This document shows positions 25,361 through 33,074 of a stretch of DNA of 42,736 nucleotides, one piece after another. Source of the stretch: Oscillospiraceae bacterium (GTDB lineage: Bacteria; Bacillota; Clostridia; Oscillospirales; Oscillospiraceae); the NCBI GenBank assembly GCA_020025715.1, contig JAHHRQ010000010.1, forward strand, positions 1 through 42,736, read 5' to 3'. The stretch's first letter is position 1. Each line of letters opens with the position of its first letter. The translations under genes were made by a program, and so were the position numbers. The notes under the pieces were generated by a model. The model worked only from the letters and a program-made list of their open reading frames with translations, did no database searches and was not told the DNA's origin.

Positions 25361-25882
25361 AATTTTTGCTCTTCCCAATATGGAGCTCATAGCCGTATAG
25401 AGGGGCTTAAACAGCAGCAGCGTAAACACGAAATTTCCCACACAGTGAGTAATATCAAAGGGAATTCCGTTGATCCAGTACGCCAAAGCCGTCCTCCACC
25501 CGCTTATGAAAATAAACGGTACAGAACACAGTGCGCCGAAAGAGAGACCGTGAATTCCGGCCACCAGTGCCCAGATGAAAGATGATCTTACCTTCCGTAA
25601 AAGTACCGCCGTTATTGCCAGAATCGGCCAGAGATACCAGTAACAAGCCCACCACATACCAAATCCGAACACAAGACCCTCAAGCATTATATAGACTGCA
25701 ACAGAATACAGCACCTTCCAGCCGAAAAATACTGCCGTGAGAATAATGAGCACCGCATTTAAATGCACATTTGGTATGGAGACAAGAGCCATTTTAGTGC
25801 CAAAGATCAGCGCACCCATTATAGACAGGGCGCTGATCTCTTTTGCAGATAAATTACCAGCCGGTTGTGAGGGTGAACTCAT
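25349..25882 (-). CDS. ECF transporter S component, probably for cobalamin or a precursor
   Basis: About 177 residues with five to six membrane helices, including ALSIMGALIFGTKMALVSIP, which has the A-x3-A-like helix 1 pattern of ECF S components. S components bind a vitamin and dock on a shared EcfAA'T module, which is not in this window. The cobalamin riboswitch upstream and the DUF4430 lipoprotein gene before it point to a corrinoid substrate. The start is uncertain: the ATG at 25882 overlaps the upstream gene by 29 bases, which suggests translational coupling. The final codons form part of the terminator. Confidence 0.85.
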   Translation of the reverse strand: MSSPSQPAGNLSAKEISALSIMGALIFGTKMALVSIPNVHLNAVLIILTAVFFGWKVLYSVAVYIMLEGLVFGFGMWWACYWYLWPILAITAVLLRKVRSSFIWALVAGIHGLSFGALCSVPFIFISGWRTALAYWINGIPFDITHCVGNFVFTLLLFKPLYTAMSSILGRAKIKEA

Positions 25883-26387
25883 AGCTTTCACCGTCAGCAA
25901 TCATAACACCGTCAACGCCGGTCTCGGTCATTACACCGTCCTTGGTGACGCACCACCACTGCTGTTTGCTGTCATCAGCGGTCTCGCCGTCAACAGTCTT
26001 TACGAACAGACCGAGCTCGCTCTCGTCACCGGCAATAATGCCTTCGGGCTCCAGAGCTGCACGAAGGTTCTCAGCCTCGGTGCTGACAGCGATCTCTTTC
26101 TTGGTGCCGTCGCCGTGAACAACAGTAATGGTCAGGTTCTTAACAGCCTCTGCATCAGCAGGAGTTTCTTCTTTAGTGTCTGCGGGAGCTTCAGCGTCAG
26201 CATCGGCAGGAGCTTCTGCCTCAGCGTCTGCGGGAGCTTCTGCGTCAGCAGCTTCGGGAGCTGCGGACTCTACAACGGGGCTCTCTGCGACTTCTTCAGT
26301 GGGTGCCTTGTCACCGCAAGCGGTGAGAGACATGACCATCATTACTGCAAGCAGCAGAGCAAGGAACTTTTTGTTTAATTTAGTCAT
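25854..26387 (-). CDS. DUF4430 lipoprotein, probable extracellular corrinoid-binding protein
   Basis: A 177-residue lipoprotein. The signal peptide ends in a lipobox LTAC with C24 as the lipid-carrying cysteine. Residues 30-85 are a low-complexity Ala/Glu/Asp/Pro spacer with repeats of EAPADA, which would hold the domain off the membrane. Residues 90-177 are a DUF4430 domain, related to the C-terminal domain of transcobalamin and intrinsic factor (KTVDGETADDSKQQWW is its core). With the B12 riboswitch upstream and the S component downstream, I infer that it captures cobalamin or a relative at the cell surface. AAGGAGAG precedes the ATG. Confidence 0.88.
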   Translation of the reverse strand: MTKLNKKFLALLLAVMMVMSLTACGDKAPTEEVAESPVVESAAPEAADAEAPADAEAEAPADADAEAPADTKEETPADAEAVKNLTITVVHGDGTKKEIAVSTEAENLRAALEPEGIIAGDESELGLFVKTVDGETADDSKQQWWCVTKDGVMTETGVDGVMIADGESYEFTLTTGW

Positions 26388-26534
26388 TGGATATTACTCT
26401 CCTTCTTATATTGCCTTCGGAAATTACACAAAGAAAAAGAGAGACACTTCTTTGACAAGGTTTTTAAAATCTTATATCAAAGCAGCATTTACAATTTGGC
26501 CGGGTGCCGCGGCTCTTTGTATAACACAGCGCGC

Positions 26535-26660
26535 TTTTACGCCGTTCGGGCAGGTTTTCTGACTTTGCGGGTACAAAACCCGGCTTTACAGTGACGGCCT
26601 CGCGGGAGATTTTCACCCCCATTCCCCTGTTAATCGTCTGACGACGAATCCCGATCCGAT
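26535..26660 (-). ncRNA. Cobalamin (B12) riboswitch
   Basis: Reading the minus strand from about 26630, the blocks of the cobalamin element appear in order: GGGAAT, GGGGGTGAAAATC, CCCGCGAGG, GTCACTGTAA, AAGTCAG and ACCTGCC. They match the B12-box consensus (GGTG-AA-CC, CCGC-ACTGT, AG-CAGGA-ACCTGCC). It lies between the promoter at 26671-26699 and the DUF4430 gene, about 150 bases before its ATG. I see no clear terminator/antiterminator after the box, so the mode of control is open. Limits are approximate. Confidence 0.88.
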
Positions 26661-26670
26661 AGATGTCAAG

Positions 26671-26699
26671 AGTATAGCACATCTTGCCCTCACTCGCAA
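26671..26699 (-). promoter_or_regulatory. Promoter of the B12-riboswitch operon
   Basis: TTGCGA (26699-26694) and TATACT (26676-26671) are 17 bases apart on the minus strand. The riboswitch begins soon after. Confidence 0.65.
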
Positions 26700-26820
26700 G
26701 ACGTTTATACTTTCTGTGTATAAAAAGTCCTTGTAAATATTCCCCGCCTCGCAGGAAAACAGTTCCTAAAAGTCCCAAAGGAACCCCCCTGCGAAAAGCC
26801 TCGCAGAGTTTGAAGTGAGA

Positions 26821-26848
26821 AAAAGGACAGGCCGAAGCCTGTCCTTTT
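26821..26848 (-). terminator. Terminator of the first dehydratase operon
   Basis: A perfect 12-bp stem (26821-26832 with 26837-26848) with a CGAA loop, flanked by A and T runs, ends just after the stop of the small membrane protein gene at 26852. Confidence 0.88.
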
Positions 26849-26851
26849 TTC

Positions 26852-27022
26852 CTATATTCTCTCTTTTATATCTGTTCTGTTATCGTGATACTTCATAAGT
26901 GCCTTATAGATACGTTCTATAAGTTTCATGTCGGCGTTGCACATGTAAGCGACAAATGCCAGAACATAGAGTGCTGCAAGAACTATCAGCACAATCCAAT
27001 ACCATGCCATTTTTTTCTTCAT
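26852..27022 (-). CDS. Small single-span membrane protein of dehydratase operon 1
   Basis: A 56-residue gene. It begins MKKKMAWYWIVLIVLAALYV, a basic start and one hydrophobic helix of about 20 residues, followed by a mixed-charge tail with CNADMKLIERIYK and ending IKERI. AAGGAG lies just before the ATG, 16 bases after the stop of the large dehydratase subunit, and the operon terminator follows at once. A similar 52-residue protein sits in the same place in the second dehydratase operon (39058-39216), with N-x-D-M-K-L at the same distance from the end. I infer a small partner or anchor of the dehydratase; no known family comes to mind. Confidence 0.75.
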   Translation of the reverse strand: MKKKMAWYWIVLIVLAALYVLAFVAYMCNADMKLIERIYKALMKYHDNRTDIKERI

Positions 27023-27038
27023 TCTCCTTACCTCTTTT

Positions 27039-28607
27039 TTACCAGCTGAAATTATCTTCGTAGTCCAGCAGAGTGGGGTCTAAAGGCTCTGCACGGAGAA
27101 CGGTTGTCATGTACTTATTGAATGCCTCGCGCATCTCTCTGCGGGAAACAGTGCGGGGGTCCATAACATCATGGGGAATCCAGATAAGGTGGATGCCCCG
27201 CTCTCTGGCCTGATCCTCGAACAGACCGTGGAGGCCGCCAACGTTTTTGCAGGAAACGTGGTCATACATGATGACTATGTTGCAGTTGAACTTCTCACAC
27301 ATTTTCCACAGCTCGTCCAGAATGTTCACATAGCCGCCGTTGGTGTGAGAGCGCATCATCATTCTCTCGTAGAGACGGCACAGGTCAACCATAGCCTGTT
27401 CCTCATCTCCGATAGTGATAGGCAGGTAGCTGAGCATACACTCCATATCGTTTACACAGGTAACACCCCAGCAGTGCTGAGTCCAGTAAGTAAAGTTTGT
27501 GTAGTAGTGAGCAGGGCAGGCCCAGACAAGGCAGCGGTACTTGGGAGAGGGAGCGTTATTCTTAACGTCCTCCTCGTAGCCCTTGAGCATCATCTTGGTG
27601 ACTCGTCTGTCTGTGTCTATCATGTACTTATCCATGCAGGCAGAGGCCATGAACTCATATTCTCTCTGGAGGGCAAGAGCTGCGCCGCAGACCTGAGGAT
27701 GATCGGTGGTATTGACTTCCCACTTCTGAATCATGCAGTCGGAACTCTCATTATAAAGCTTTGCATTTTCCCAGAAAGCGTCCCAGTCCCATTTAACGCC
27801 GTACTGCTCTTCAATGAAGGCAATGCACTTTTTCATGTTCTTAACGGCGTAGCGCTGAATTTCAGGCTCATTTATTCTCTGGGGAACGGTAATCTGGTAA
27901 ATAGGCAGGTCGCTGAAATGGCGTGTCATTAAAGCAGTCTGCTCAACAGAGCCGTCGCAGGGCATGGAGCCTGTAACGTAGGTTTTACCTACTCTGGGAT
28001 AGTCGTCAACGATAGCGCAGCCGCACTCAGATGCAGGCTCGGGGCACACATCGGGGGCAAGGCCGAACTTTTCGATAGCGTCGATGTAGTATGTGGTGTG
28101 GTTCTGGTCAACCTCGGAGGGCAGACCTATTGCAAACATTGCAATATCAACAAATTTAAGGGTGGGGAAACCGAACATTACATGATGAGGGGTCATCTCA
28201 TCGAACATAACGGTCTTATCTCGAAGAGCCTTTGCTCTCTTGCTGTGGGGACGGAGATTTTCGTCTCTGACGATAATATCTCTCACACCCATAACGGAGT
28301 TGTGGAGAACAGAGAAGAACTGGTTATGTGCATAGCGCAGCTCTTTGCCTCTGAGACCCATGGTGTGTCTGTCAATCATGTGGGCAGCGGTAATGTAGGA
28401 TACCATCCAGCGGTAGCGGAGCATTCCCTTTACCATTAAAATAGGATGGCAGCCCAGCTTTGCAGCCATGTATCCGTAAAGGTACAGCCAGCGGTGGAAA
28501 TCATAGAAAGTATCCTTAAAGCCTTTCCACTCACGGGAAGTGAAGCTGTATCTGTCAGCCTTGTAGAAATTGCCAAGTCCTTTGCCGGTCTTAGGATTAT
28601 ATGCCAT
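27039..28607 (-). CDS. 2-hydroxyacyl-CoA dehydratase family, large subunit (operon 1)
   Basis: A 522-residue protein of the HgdA/BcrB-like family (PF06050 type). Family enzymes hold [4Fe-4S] clusters and remove water from (R)-2-hydroxyacyl-CoA by a ketyl radical route. Cysteines shared with the paralog at 39230-40840 include those in SMPCDGS, the HCWGVTC block and YDHVSCK. Residues 15-90 (TSREWKGFKDT, then WLYLYGYMAAKLG and MLRYRW) form an aromatic/basic extension that the usual 380-480-residue subunits lack as far as I recall. The ATG is 2 bases after the small subunit stop. No activator ATPase gene lies near. The substrate is unknown. Confidence 0.82.
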   Translation of the reverse strand: MAYNPKTGKGLGNFYKADRYSFTSREWKGFKDTFYDFHRWLYLYGYMAAKLGCHPILMVKGMLRYRWMVSYITAAHMIDRHTMGLRGKELRYAHNQFFSVLHNSVMGVRDIIVRDENLRPHSKRAKALRDKTVMFDEMTPHHVMFGFPTLKFVDIAMFAIGLPSEVDQNHTTYYIDAIEKFGLAPDVCPEPASECGCAIVDDYPRVGKTYVTGSMPCDGSVEQTALMTRHFSDLPIYQITVPQRINEPEIQRYAVKNMKKCIAFIEEQYGVKWDWDAFWENAKLYNESSDCMIQKWEVNTTDHPQVCGAALALQREYEFMASACMDKYMIDTDRRVTKMMLKGYEEDVKNNAPSPKYRCLVWACPAHYYTNFTYWTQHCWGVTCVNDMECMLSYLPITIGDEEQAMVDLCRLYERMMMRSHTNGGYVNILDELWKMCEKFNCNIVIMYDHVSCKNVGGLHGLFEDQARERGIHLIWIPHDVMDPRTVSRREMREAFNKYMTTVLRAEPLDPTLLDYEDNFSW

Positions 28608-28609
28608 AA

Positions 28610-29815
28610 TTATTTATCCTCCTTCTGCTCTGAGCGGATCTTTTTGATTTCAAGACTCTCAACGAAAGCCTGAACTCTGGTGCGGAGCTGACCGCTCTGT
28701 CCGGCGATGTAAGGTCTGTCTATTGAAAGAACATGTATTCCGTGCTCCTTAGGCATTATCTGAGAAGCCATGGTGCGCTCGTATGACCAGTAAGTGCAGA
28801 ACTTCATCTGCTCGTAGATAACGCCGTCAGCGTTAAACTCATGGTAAAGCTGGTCAACTCTGTCATAGCGGCGCTGAACTCTGTGGGCGGCGCACTGACG
28901 GGGGCACTCAGTGTTCTGAAGGTTCCAGCGGCAGATCTGAGTAAGGGCGCTTTCCTCATCGTTAAGCTCGATTACCTGACGGCCGGGGAAACTGCCGTAG
29001 CAGTAGCGGTCAAACACCACCATTGCGCCGCATTCCTCAATAAGCTTAATAAGGCTGGGATCATCGATCTCTGAGCCTACAACGCCGAGACGGACACGGT
29101 AGTTGGGTTCCGGGTCAACCTCTCTGGTCTTTATCTCTTCCAGAGTTTCCGCAAGAATATCCTTAATGAGATATTTGGGGCAGACATAGCTTGAAAGCAC
29201 TAAAATTGCATACTCATAGCCTGTAATGGGCGGGTTGGGCAGCTTTCTGAAATCTCCGATTTCGGTAAGAATACGGCTTATCTCATTATGCTCCTTAACA
29301 GCCTCTCTGATAGCGGCATCGGAAATGTCCACGCCGTAGTTTTCGTGGAGAGGCTTTAAGATTTTGCGGGTGATCTGCTCCTCGATATGCTCAACGCAGT
29401 CCTCATCGTCGGAGTAGGGCACATCCAGATTGCAGTAGAAGAACTTATCCTTGTCCTTGCCCTGAATGTGCATGATTTCCATATTTTCAATGGCTCTGTT
29501 GTTGGCCTCGCATACATCAACGCCTGCCAGCGCATCAAGGAATTCAAAGCCGCCCTCAAGAGCTCTCTCCAGAAGTGCTCTTGCGTACTCGCAGCTGTTG
29601 TTTGCCAGATAGTATGTAGCCATTTCCATGGAAGTGGTGTGGGGTGCGCGAAGTCTCACGGAAAAGCAGTTTCCCAAATTAAGCAGCGCCTCAGGGGCAT
29701 GGAAGCAGGTGTAGCCAATGGCAAGCTTGCCCTCGCTCTGTGCCTGACGCACAAGATCATTGTTGGTATCTTCCAGCAAATTTTCAAGATAGATAAGATG
29801 TTTCAGCTCTCTCAC
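28610..29815 (-). CDS. 2-hydroxyacyl-CoA dehydratase family, small subunit (operon 1)
   Basis: A 401-residue HgdB/FldC-like subunit. Family marks are the N-terminal GYTCFHAPEALL, NSCEYARALLERA, DVCEANNR, the ECGAMVVFDRYCYGSFPGR segment, MKFCTYW and the C-terminal SGQLRTRVQAFVESLEIKK. The start is a GTG at 29815 with GGAGG before it, which makes the protein exactly as long as its paralog at 40843. A small hairpin (29833-29838 with 29844-29849) lies just before the ribosome site. It follows the TetR gene by 73 bases and overlaps the ribosome site of the large subunit. The exact reaction is unknown: lactyl, phenyllactyl or hydroxyglutaryl types cannot be told apart by eye. Confidence 0.85.
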   Translation of the reverse strand: MRELKHLIYLENLLEDTNNDLVRQAQSEGKLAIGYTCFHAPEALLNLGNCFSVRLRAPHTTSMEMATYYLANNSCEYARALLERALEGGFEFLDALAGVDVCEANNRAIENMEIMHIQGKDKDKFFYCNLDVPYSDDEDCVEHIEEQITRKILKPLHENYGVDISDAAIREAVKEHNEISRILTEIGDFRKLPNPPITGYEYAILVLSSYVCPKYLIKDILAETLEEIKTREVDPEPNYRVRLGVVGSEIDDPSLIKLIEECGAMVVFDRYCYGSFPGRQVIELNDEESALTQICRWNLQNTECPRQCAAHRVQRRYDRVDQLYHEFNADGVIYEQMKFCTYWSYERTMASQIMPKEHGIHVLSIDRPYIAGQSGQLRTRVQAFVESLEIKKIRSEQKEDK

Positions 29816-29888
29816 AAATATACCTCCGCATTTTGCCCTCAACGGGCAATTTCTGCCATAACATGACAGTTATTTATATAATTTTAAA

Positions 29889-30527
29889 TTATACTCTGTA
29901 TCCGCTGAACGCTTTGACGAACATCCGGCTTATGCTCTCCATGCGTTTGCGGTAATCAAGCTCGCCGCCGCTGGGGGTGCCGCCTATGGAAAGGCGCTGC
30001 ATAATGCCTAAAATGCTGTCGTAGGAGTTATAGTAAAGCTCCTTCACATCAACATCGGGAGGAATGGAACCGTCTGCAAGGCCCTTTCTAATGGCTCTTG
30101 CAACCTGTCCGTTGGAACTCTCGTAGGGTTCGGGGGGCTGGTTTCTGTGCTCCTGATTTTTTCCCGCGGCGTGAAGAATAAGCTCTGCGTCAAGGGTGAA
30201 GCGTATGCCCTTGGGGTCGTCGAGATAAAGCTCGGAGTAGCAGCAAAGAAGCTCGCCTATCTCCTCCAGACCCGTCATGCCCTCCCGCTCCTCGGCGGGA
30301 TGCTTCTTCTCAATATATTCCATAACCTTGTCCCAGTACATGTAGGATGCTGCAAGTACCAGATCGGTCTTGGTTTTAAAGTATCTGAAAACGGAGCGCT
30401 CAGTAAGCCCTGCCCGTTCGGCAATCTGGCTGACTTTGGTTTTTTCTATTCCCTGCTCAATAAAGCAGCCGAGGGCTTTTTCAACCACAAGCTGAATATT
30501 CTGTTTCCTTAAATCTCCCTGAGACAT
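29889..30527 (-). CDS. TetR-family regulator of the dehydratase operons
   Basis: A 212-residue TetR protein. The helix-turn-helix VSQIAERAGLTERSVFRYFK covers about residues 32-51, and the rest is a helical ligand domain with a cysteine pair (LLCCYSEL). It is the first gene before the dehydratase subunits, in the same direction, and no terminator intervenes, so all are probably one operon. A perfect 7-bp inverted repeat sits at the predicted transcription start (30562-30580), which implies autorepression. A similar site lies upstream of the second dehydratase operon. The ligand might be an acyl-CoA or hydroxy acid, but this is a guess. Confidence 0.9.
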   Translation of the reverse strand: MSQGDLRKQNIQLVVEKALGCFIEQGIEKTKVSQIAERAGLTERSVFRYFKTKTDLVLAASYMYWDKVMEYIEKKHPAEEREGMTGLEEIGELLCCYSELYLDDPKGIRFTLDAELILHAAGKNQEHRNQPPEPYESSNGQVARAIRKGLADGSIPPDVDVKELYYNSYDSILGIMQRLSIGGTPSGGELDYRKRMESISRMFVKAFSGYRV

Positions 30528-30561
30528 GAAAACCTCCGAAATTGGATAGATTGTTTATTAA

Positions 30562-30580
30562 GTGTCAGTCTGGCTGACAC
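30562..30580. promoter_or_regulatory. Probable TetR operator 1
   Basis: GTGTCAG-TCTGG-CTGACAC is a perfect 7-bp inverted repeat with a 5-base centre. It covers the predicted transcription start of the TetR gene, just after the -10 element. It matches 42318-42336 at 15 of 19 positions. Confidence 0.75.
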
Positions 30581-30584
30581 CCAG

Positions 30585-30613
30585 AGTATATAACAGAAGC
30601 GCCAAAAGGGCAA
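30585..30613 (-). promoter_or_regulatory. Promoter of the TetR-dehydratase operon
   Basis: TTGCCC (30613-30608) and TATACT (30590-30585) on the minus strand are 17 bases apart, directly followed by the operator. Confidence 0.65.
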
Positions 30614-30655
30614 TAGAGAAGATTACCGATTTTAGACGGTGTTTTTTGTATGAAA

Positions 30656-30671
30656 TGTCAAGTTTTTGACA
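30656..30671. promoter_or_regulatory. TGTCAA-TTGACA inverted repeat, possible second operator or plus-strand promoter
   Basis: A perfect 6-bp inverted repeat with a 4-base centre, about 80 bases upstream of the operator. The right half can also serve as a -35 element for TATATA at 30689-30694 (17-base spacer) on the plus strand, but no gene follows there. The stretch 30672-30832 is otherwise empty. Confidence 0.35.
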
Positions 30672-30832
30672 CCTGCATAGTAGCTGTCTATATATTTTAA
30701 AAGTTTTGATTTTCTCTGATTTATCAATGGCTTTGGATTTTTTCCAATTTTTGTGCGATTAGTCGGAAATAAGTTTATGTCTGTCGATTACTATTTTTTA
30801 ACACTTGCTTTTTTGTCTCCCGAAAGCCGAAA

Positions 30833-30860
30833 AAAAGACGCACATTTCAGTGCGTCTTTT
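30833..30860. terminator. cyuA terminator
   Basis: A perfect 11-bp stem (30833-30843 with 30850-30860) with a 6-base loop; A runs on the left give the U tract for the minus-strand cysteine desulfidase gene. Confidence 0.9.
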
Positions 30861-30879
30861 GGGTTCTGTATAAGTTTTT

Positions 30880-32154
30880 TCAGTTTGCAGCTTTGTTTTC
30901 AAGCATCAGGTTCAGGATTTCAACATCCGTTATCTTCATGCCCACTCTGCCCACATATCCGGCGTTTTTGATAGTTTCCTCCACATCGCATGAAACTATG
31001 CCCTCCCCCGCTTTAAAGGACAGACCCTTCATGCTCAGCTCGTAGCCTAAGATTGCAGCCTCCACAGCGGATGAGATTTTTGCAGCGCATGAGGATTTAG
31101 CGCCGTCGCATATAATACCGCCCACGTTTGCAACAGTGTTTACAATGGTGCGGCATATGCAGTCATAATCGCCGCCGGCAAGATATGTAATACCGGCACC
31201 CGCTCCGCAGGCAGCAGTAACAGCGCCGCAGAAAGCGGAAAGACTTCCGATATAATGCTTCTGATAGACGGAGACAAGGTTGCTGATAGCTAAGGCTCTG
31301 TAAAGCTTCTCTTCCCCGCAGTTCCACTCTTTTGCAAATTCGATTACAGGCAGAGACACGGTAAGCCCCTGATTTCCGCTGCCGGAGTTTATAACAACAG
31401 GCATGGCGCAGCCGTTCATTCTGGCGTCGGATGCAGCCGCCGCTTTGGCTCTGGCTCTGATGCGTACATCCCCGTCACCGTAGGCCGAGAGAAGTGTTCT
31501 GCCCACCTGAGCGCCGTAAGCCTTTGTAAGCCCCTCGTTTGCTATGTTGGTGTTTGCCTCAATCTGTCTGTCCAGTGCGGGCTTTATCCGCTTTACATCC
31601 ACAGTCTCCGCAAACTCTATTATATTCTCTATGCTCATGCCGTCCAGATCAAGGCTCGCCTTTTTCTCCACCGGGTCTTTATGGAAAATCTCCTGTCCGT
31701 CCTTAACAATTCTTGTAATAAGGGTGTGGCGGTTCACGATAGTAACCTGTGCGCTGTGTTCACCGGCAAATGCCAGAGTGTCTATATACAGGTTTTCAAC
31801 TCCCTCTTTAAGCTTGCAGGTGAGAAAATCAGTCTTTGCAAGCTCACGGGTTTTCTCTATATGCTCCGGCTTAATGCTCTCCAGAACCTTAAGCTCCTCC
31901 TGAGCGTTTCCGCCCACAGCGCCAAGAATTACCGCAATGTCAATGCCAACCATGCCGCCGGAATTGGGAATAGTAACACCCTTTACGTTTTTAACTATAT
32001 TGCCGCTGCAATTAAGCTCCATATGCTCAGGGAAACAGCCCAGCACTTCTCTTGCCTTTGCAGCAGCATAGGCAAGCGCAATAGGCTCGGTGCAGCCAAG
32101 TGCGGGCACCAGCTCTTTATTCAGTATCTCTACATATCTGTTTTCTCTATCCAC
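30880..32154 (-). CDS. L-cysteine desulfidase family (CyuA/CdsB, UPF0597)
   Basis: A 424-residue member of the serine dehydratase-alpha-like UPF0597 family. It has the cluster-binding GCTEPIALAYAAA at 20-32 and later cysteines in ICDGAKSSCAAK and the CGAVTAACGAGAG block. In E. coli and archaea these [4Fe-4S] enzymes break L-cysteine to pyruvate, ammonia and sulfide. The signature also covers proteins annotated as serine dehydratase-like, so the substrate is likely but not certain. The divergent GntR gene (32382) is the obvious candidate regulator. Own terminator; no cysteine permease gene adjoins it. Confidence 0.87.
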   Translation of the reverse strand: MDRENRYVEILNKELVPALGCTEPIALAYAAAKAREVLGCFPEHMELNCSGNIVKNVKGVTIPNSGGMVGIDIAVILGAVGGNAQEELKVLESIKPEHIEKTRELAKTDFLTCKLKEGVENLYIDTLAFAGEHSAQVTIVNRHTLITRIVKDGQEIFHKDPVEKKASLDLDGMSIENIIEFAETVDVKRIKPALDRQIEANTNIANEGLTKAYGAQVGRTLLSAYGDGDVRIRARAKAAAASDARMNGCAMPVVINSGSGNQGLTVSLPVIEFAKEWNCGEEKLYRALAISNLVSVYQKHYIGSLSAFCGAVTAACGAGAGITYLAGGDYDCICRTIVNTVANVGGIICDGAKSSCAAKISSAVEAAILGYELSMKGLSFKAGEGIVSCDVEETIKNAGYVGRVGMKITDVEILNLMLENKAAN

Positions 32155-32311
32155 TATATATCACTCGCCCTTTTCCATATGTTTATCCGTATTATTCTTA
32201 CTGGTATTATCAATGGTAACATCAGTGTTATTATTAGTCAATTCGCTTTTTGTACAATTTAGTTCCGCTTTTTTGTGCCTTTATTGCGCCCGCTTTTCCA
32301 AGTTCTCCGCC

Positions 32312-32340
32312 TTTACAAGTCTTTTTCCCTTTGTTATAAT
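32312..32340 (+). promoter_or_regulatory. Promoter of the GntR gene
   Basis: TTTACA (32312-32317) and TATAAT (32335-32340) are 17 bases apart. A short dyad (TGTTGATACA) follows and may be an operator. Confidence 0.75.
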
Positions 32341-32381
32341 GTGTTGATACAGGAATTTACTGTTTGTTAGGAGAAAAGGCC

Positions 32382-33044
32382 GTGAAGAATCAGCTCAGCT
32401 TAAAAGACACTATCTATAATAATATTCTGGAGGATATACTTTCTCTTGAATTTAAACCAAATCAGATTCTGACCGAGGGCTATCTTATCGAAAAGTACGG
32501 CTGCAGCAAAACTCCTATCAGAGAGGCGCTCCACGTTCTGTGCAGCGACAATGTTCTGCGGAACATTCCCCGCTGCGGCTATGAGGTGGTAAGCCTTACT
32601 ACTGACGATATACGCTCCATGCTCCAATTCAGATACATATTGGAGTCCGGCGCTCTGGCGCTGAATTATAAAAGCTTTACGGAGCAGCAGATAAAAACTC
32701 TGGAAGAAATTGACTCAAACTGCACCAAGGCGGATAAAAATCTGCTGGAGCACTGGAAATATAATACCGAATTTCACCTGACCATGCTCTCCTTCTGCAA
32801 AAACAGCTACGCATATGCAGAGCTTGAAAGAACCCTTTCCCGCCTCAGACGCGGCTATGCCCAGCTTCGCTGGAACGATATGGAAAACCGGCCTCTGTCT
32901 TTAGACACTCAGAGCCACGCCCTGATTATAAAGGCGCTGAGAGAGCAGAAGCTTGATGATTTAAAGCTTGCGCTTGAAAAAGACCTGGGCGACTTCGGCC
33001 CTATCGGCCTTGATTTTAACGGCATTGTAAAAACTAAAGACTAA
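32382..33044 (+). CDS. GntR-family (FCD type) regulator
   Basis: A 220-residue regulator. The winged helix (about 8-70) includes LIEKYGCSKTPIREALHVL, the usual FCD-subfamily recognition region, and the helical C-terminal FCD domain includes HLTMLSFCKNSYAY. FCD domains often bind a metal ion and a carboxylate. The start is a GTG at 32382, 8 bases after AGGAG; a TTG at 32364 lies upstream of that site. It is divergent from the cysteine desulfidase gene across about 227 bases, so the pair may form one control unit. Confidence 0.88.
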   Translation: MKNQLSLKDTIYNNILEDILSLEFKPNQILTEGYLIEKYGCSKTPIREALHVLCSDNVLRNIPRCGYEVVSLTTDDIRSMLQFRYILESGALALNYKSFTEQQIKTLEEIDSNCTKADKNLLEHWKYNTEFHLTMLSFCKNSYAYAELERTLSRLRRGYAQLRWNDMENRPLSLDTQSHALIIKALREQKLDDLKLALEKDLGDFGPIGLDFNGIVKTKD

Positions 33045-33074
33045 AAAAAGACGCGCATTTAAGCGCGTCTTTTT
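33045..33074. terminator. Bidirectional terminator between gntR and spoVT
   Basis: A perfect 12-bp stem (33045-33056 with 33063-33074), 6-base loop, with A and T runs on both sides. It abuts the spoVT stop codon. Confidence 0.9.

Noticed and set aside
30753..30971. 72-codon plus-strand frame
   Set aside because: It runs through the cyuA terminator and into cyuA antisense, with no ribosome site.
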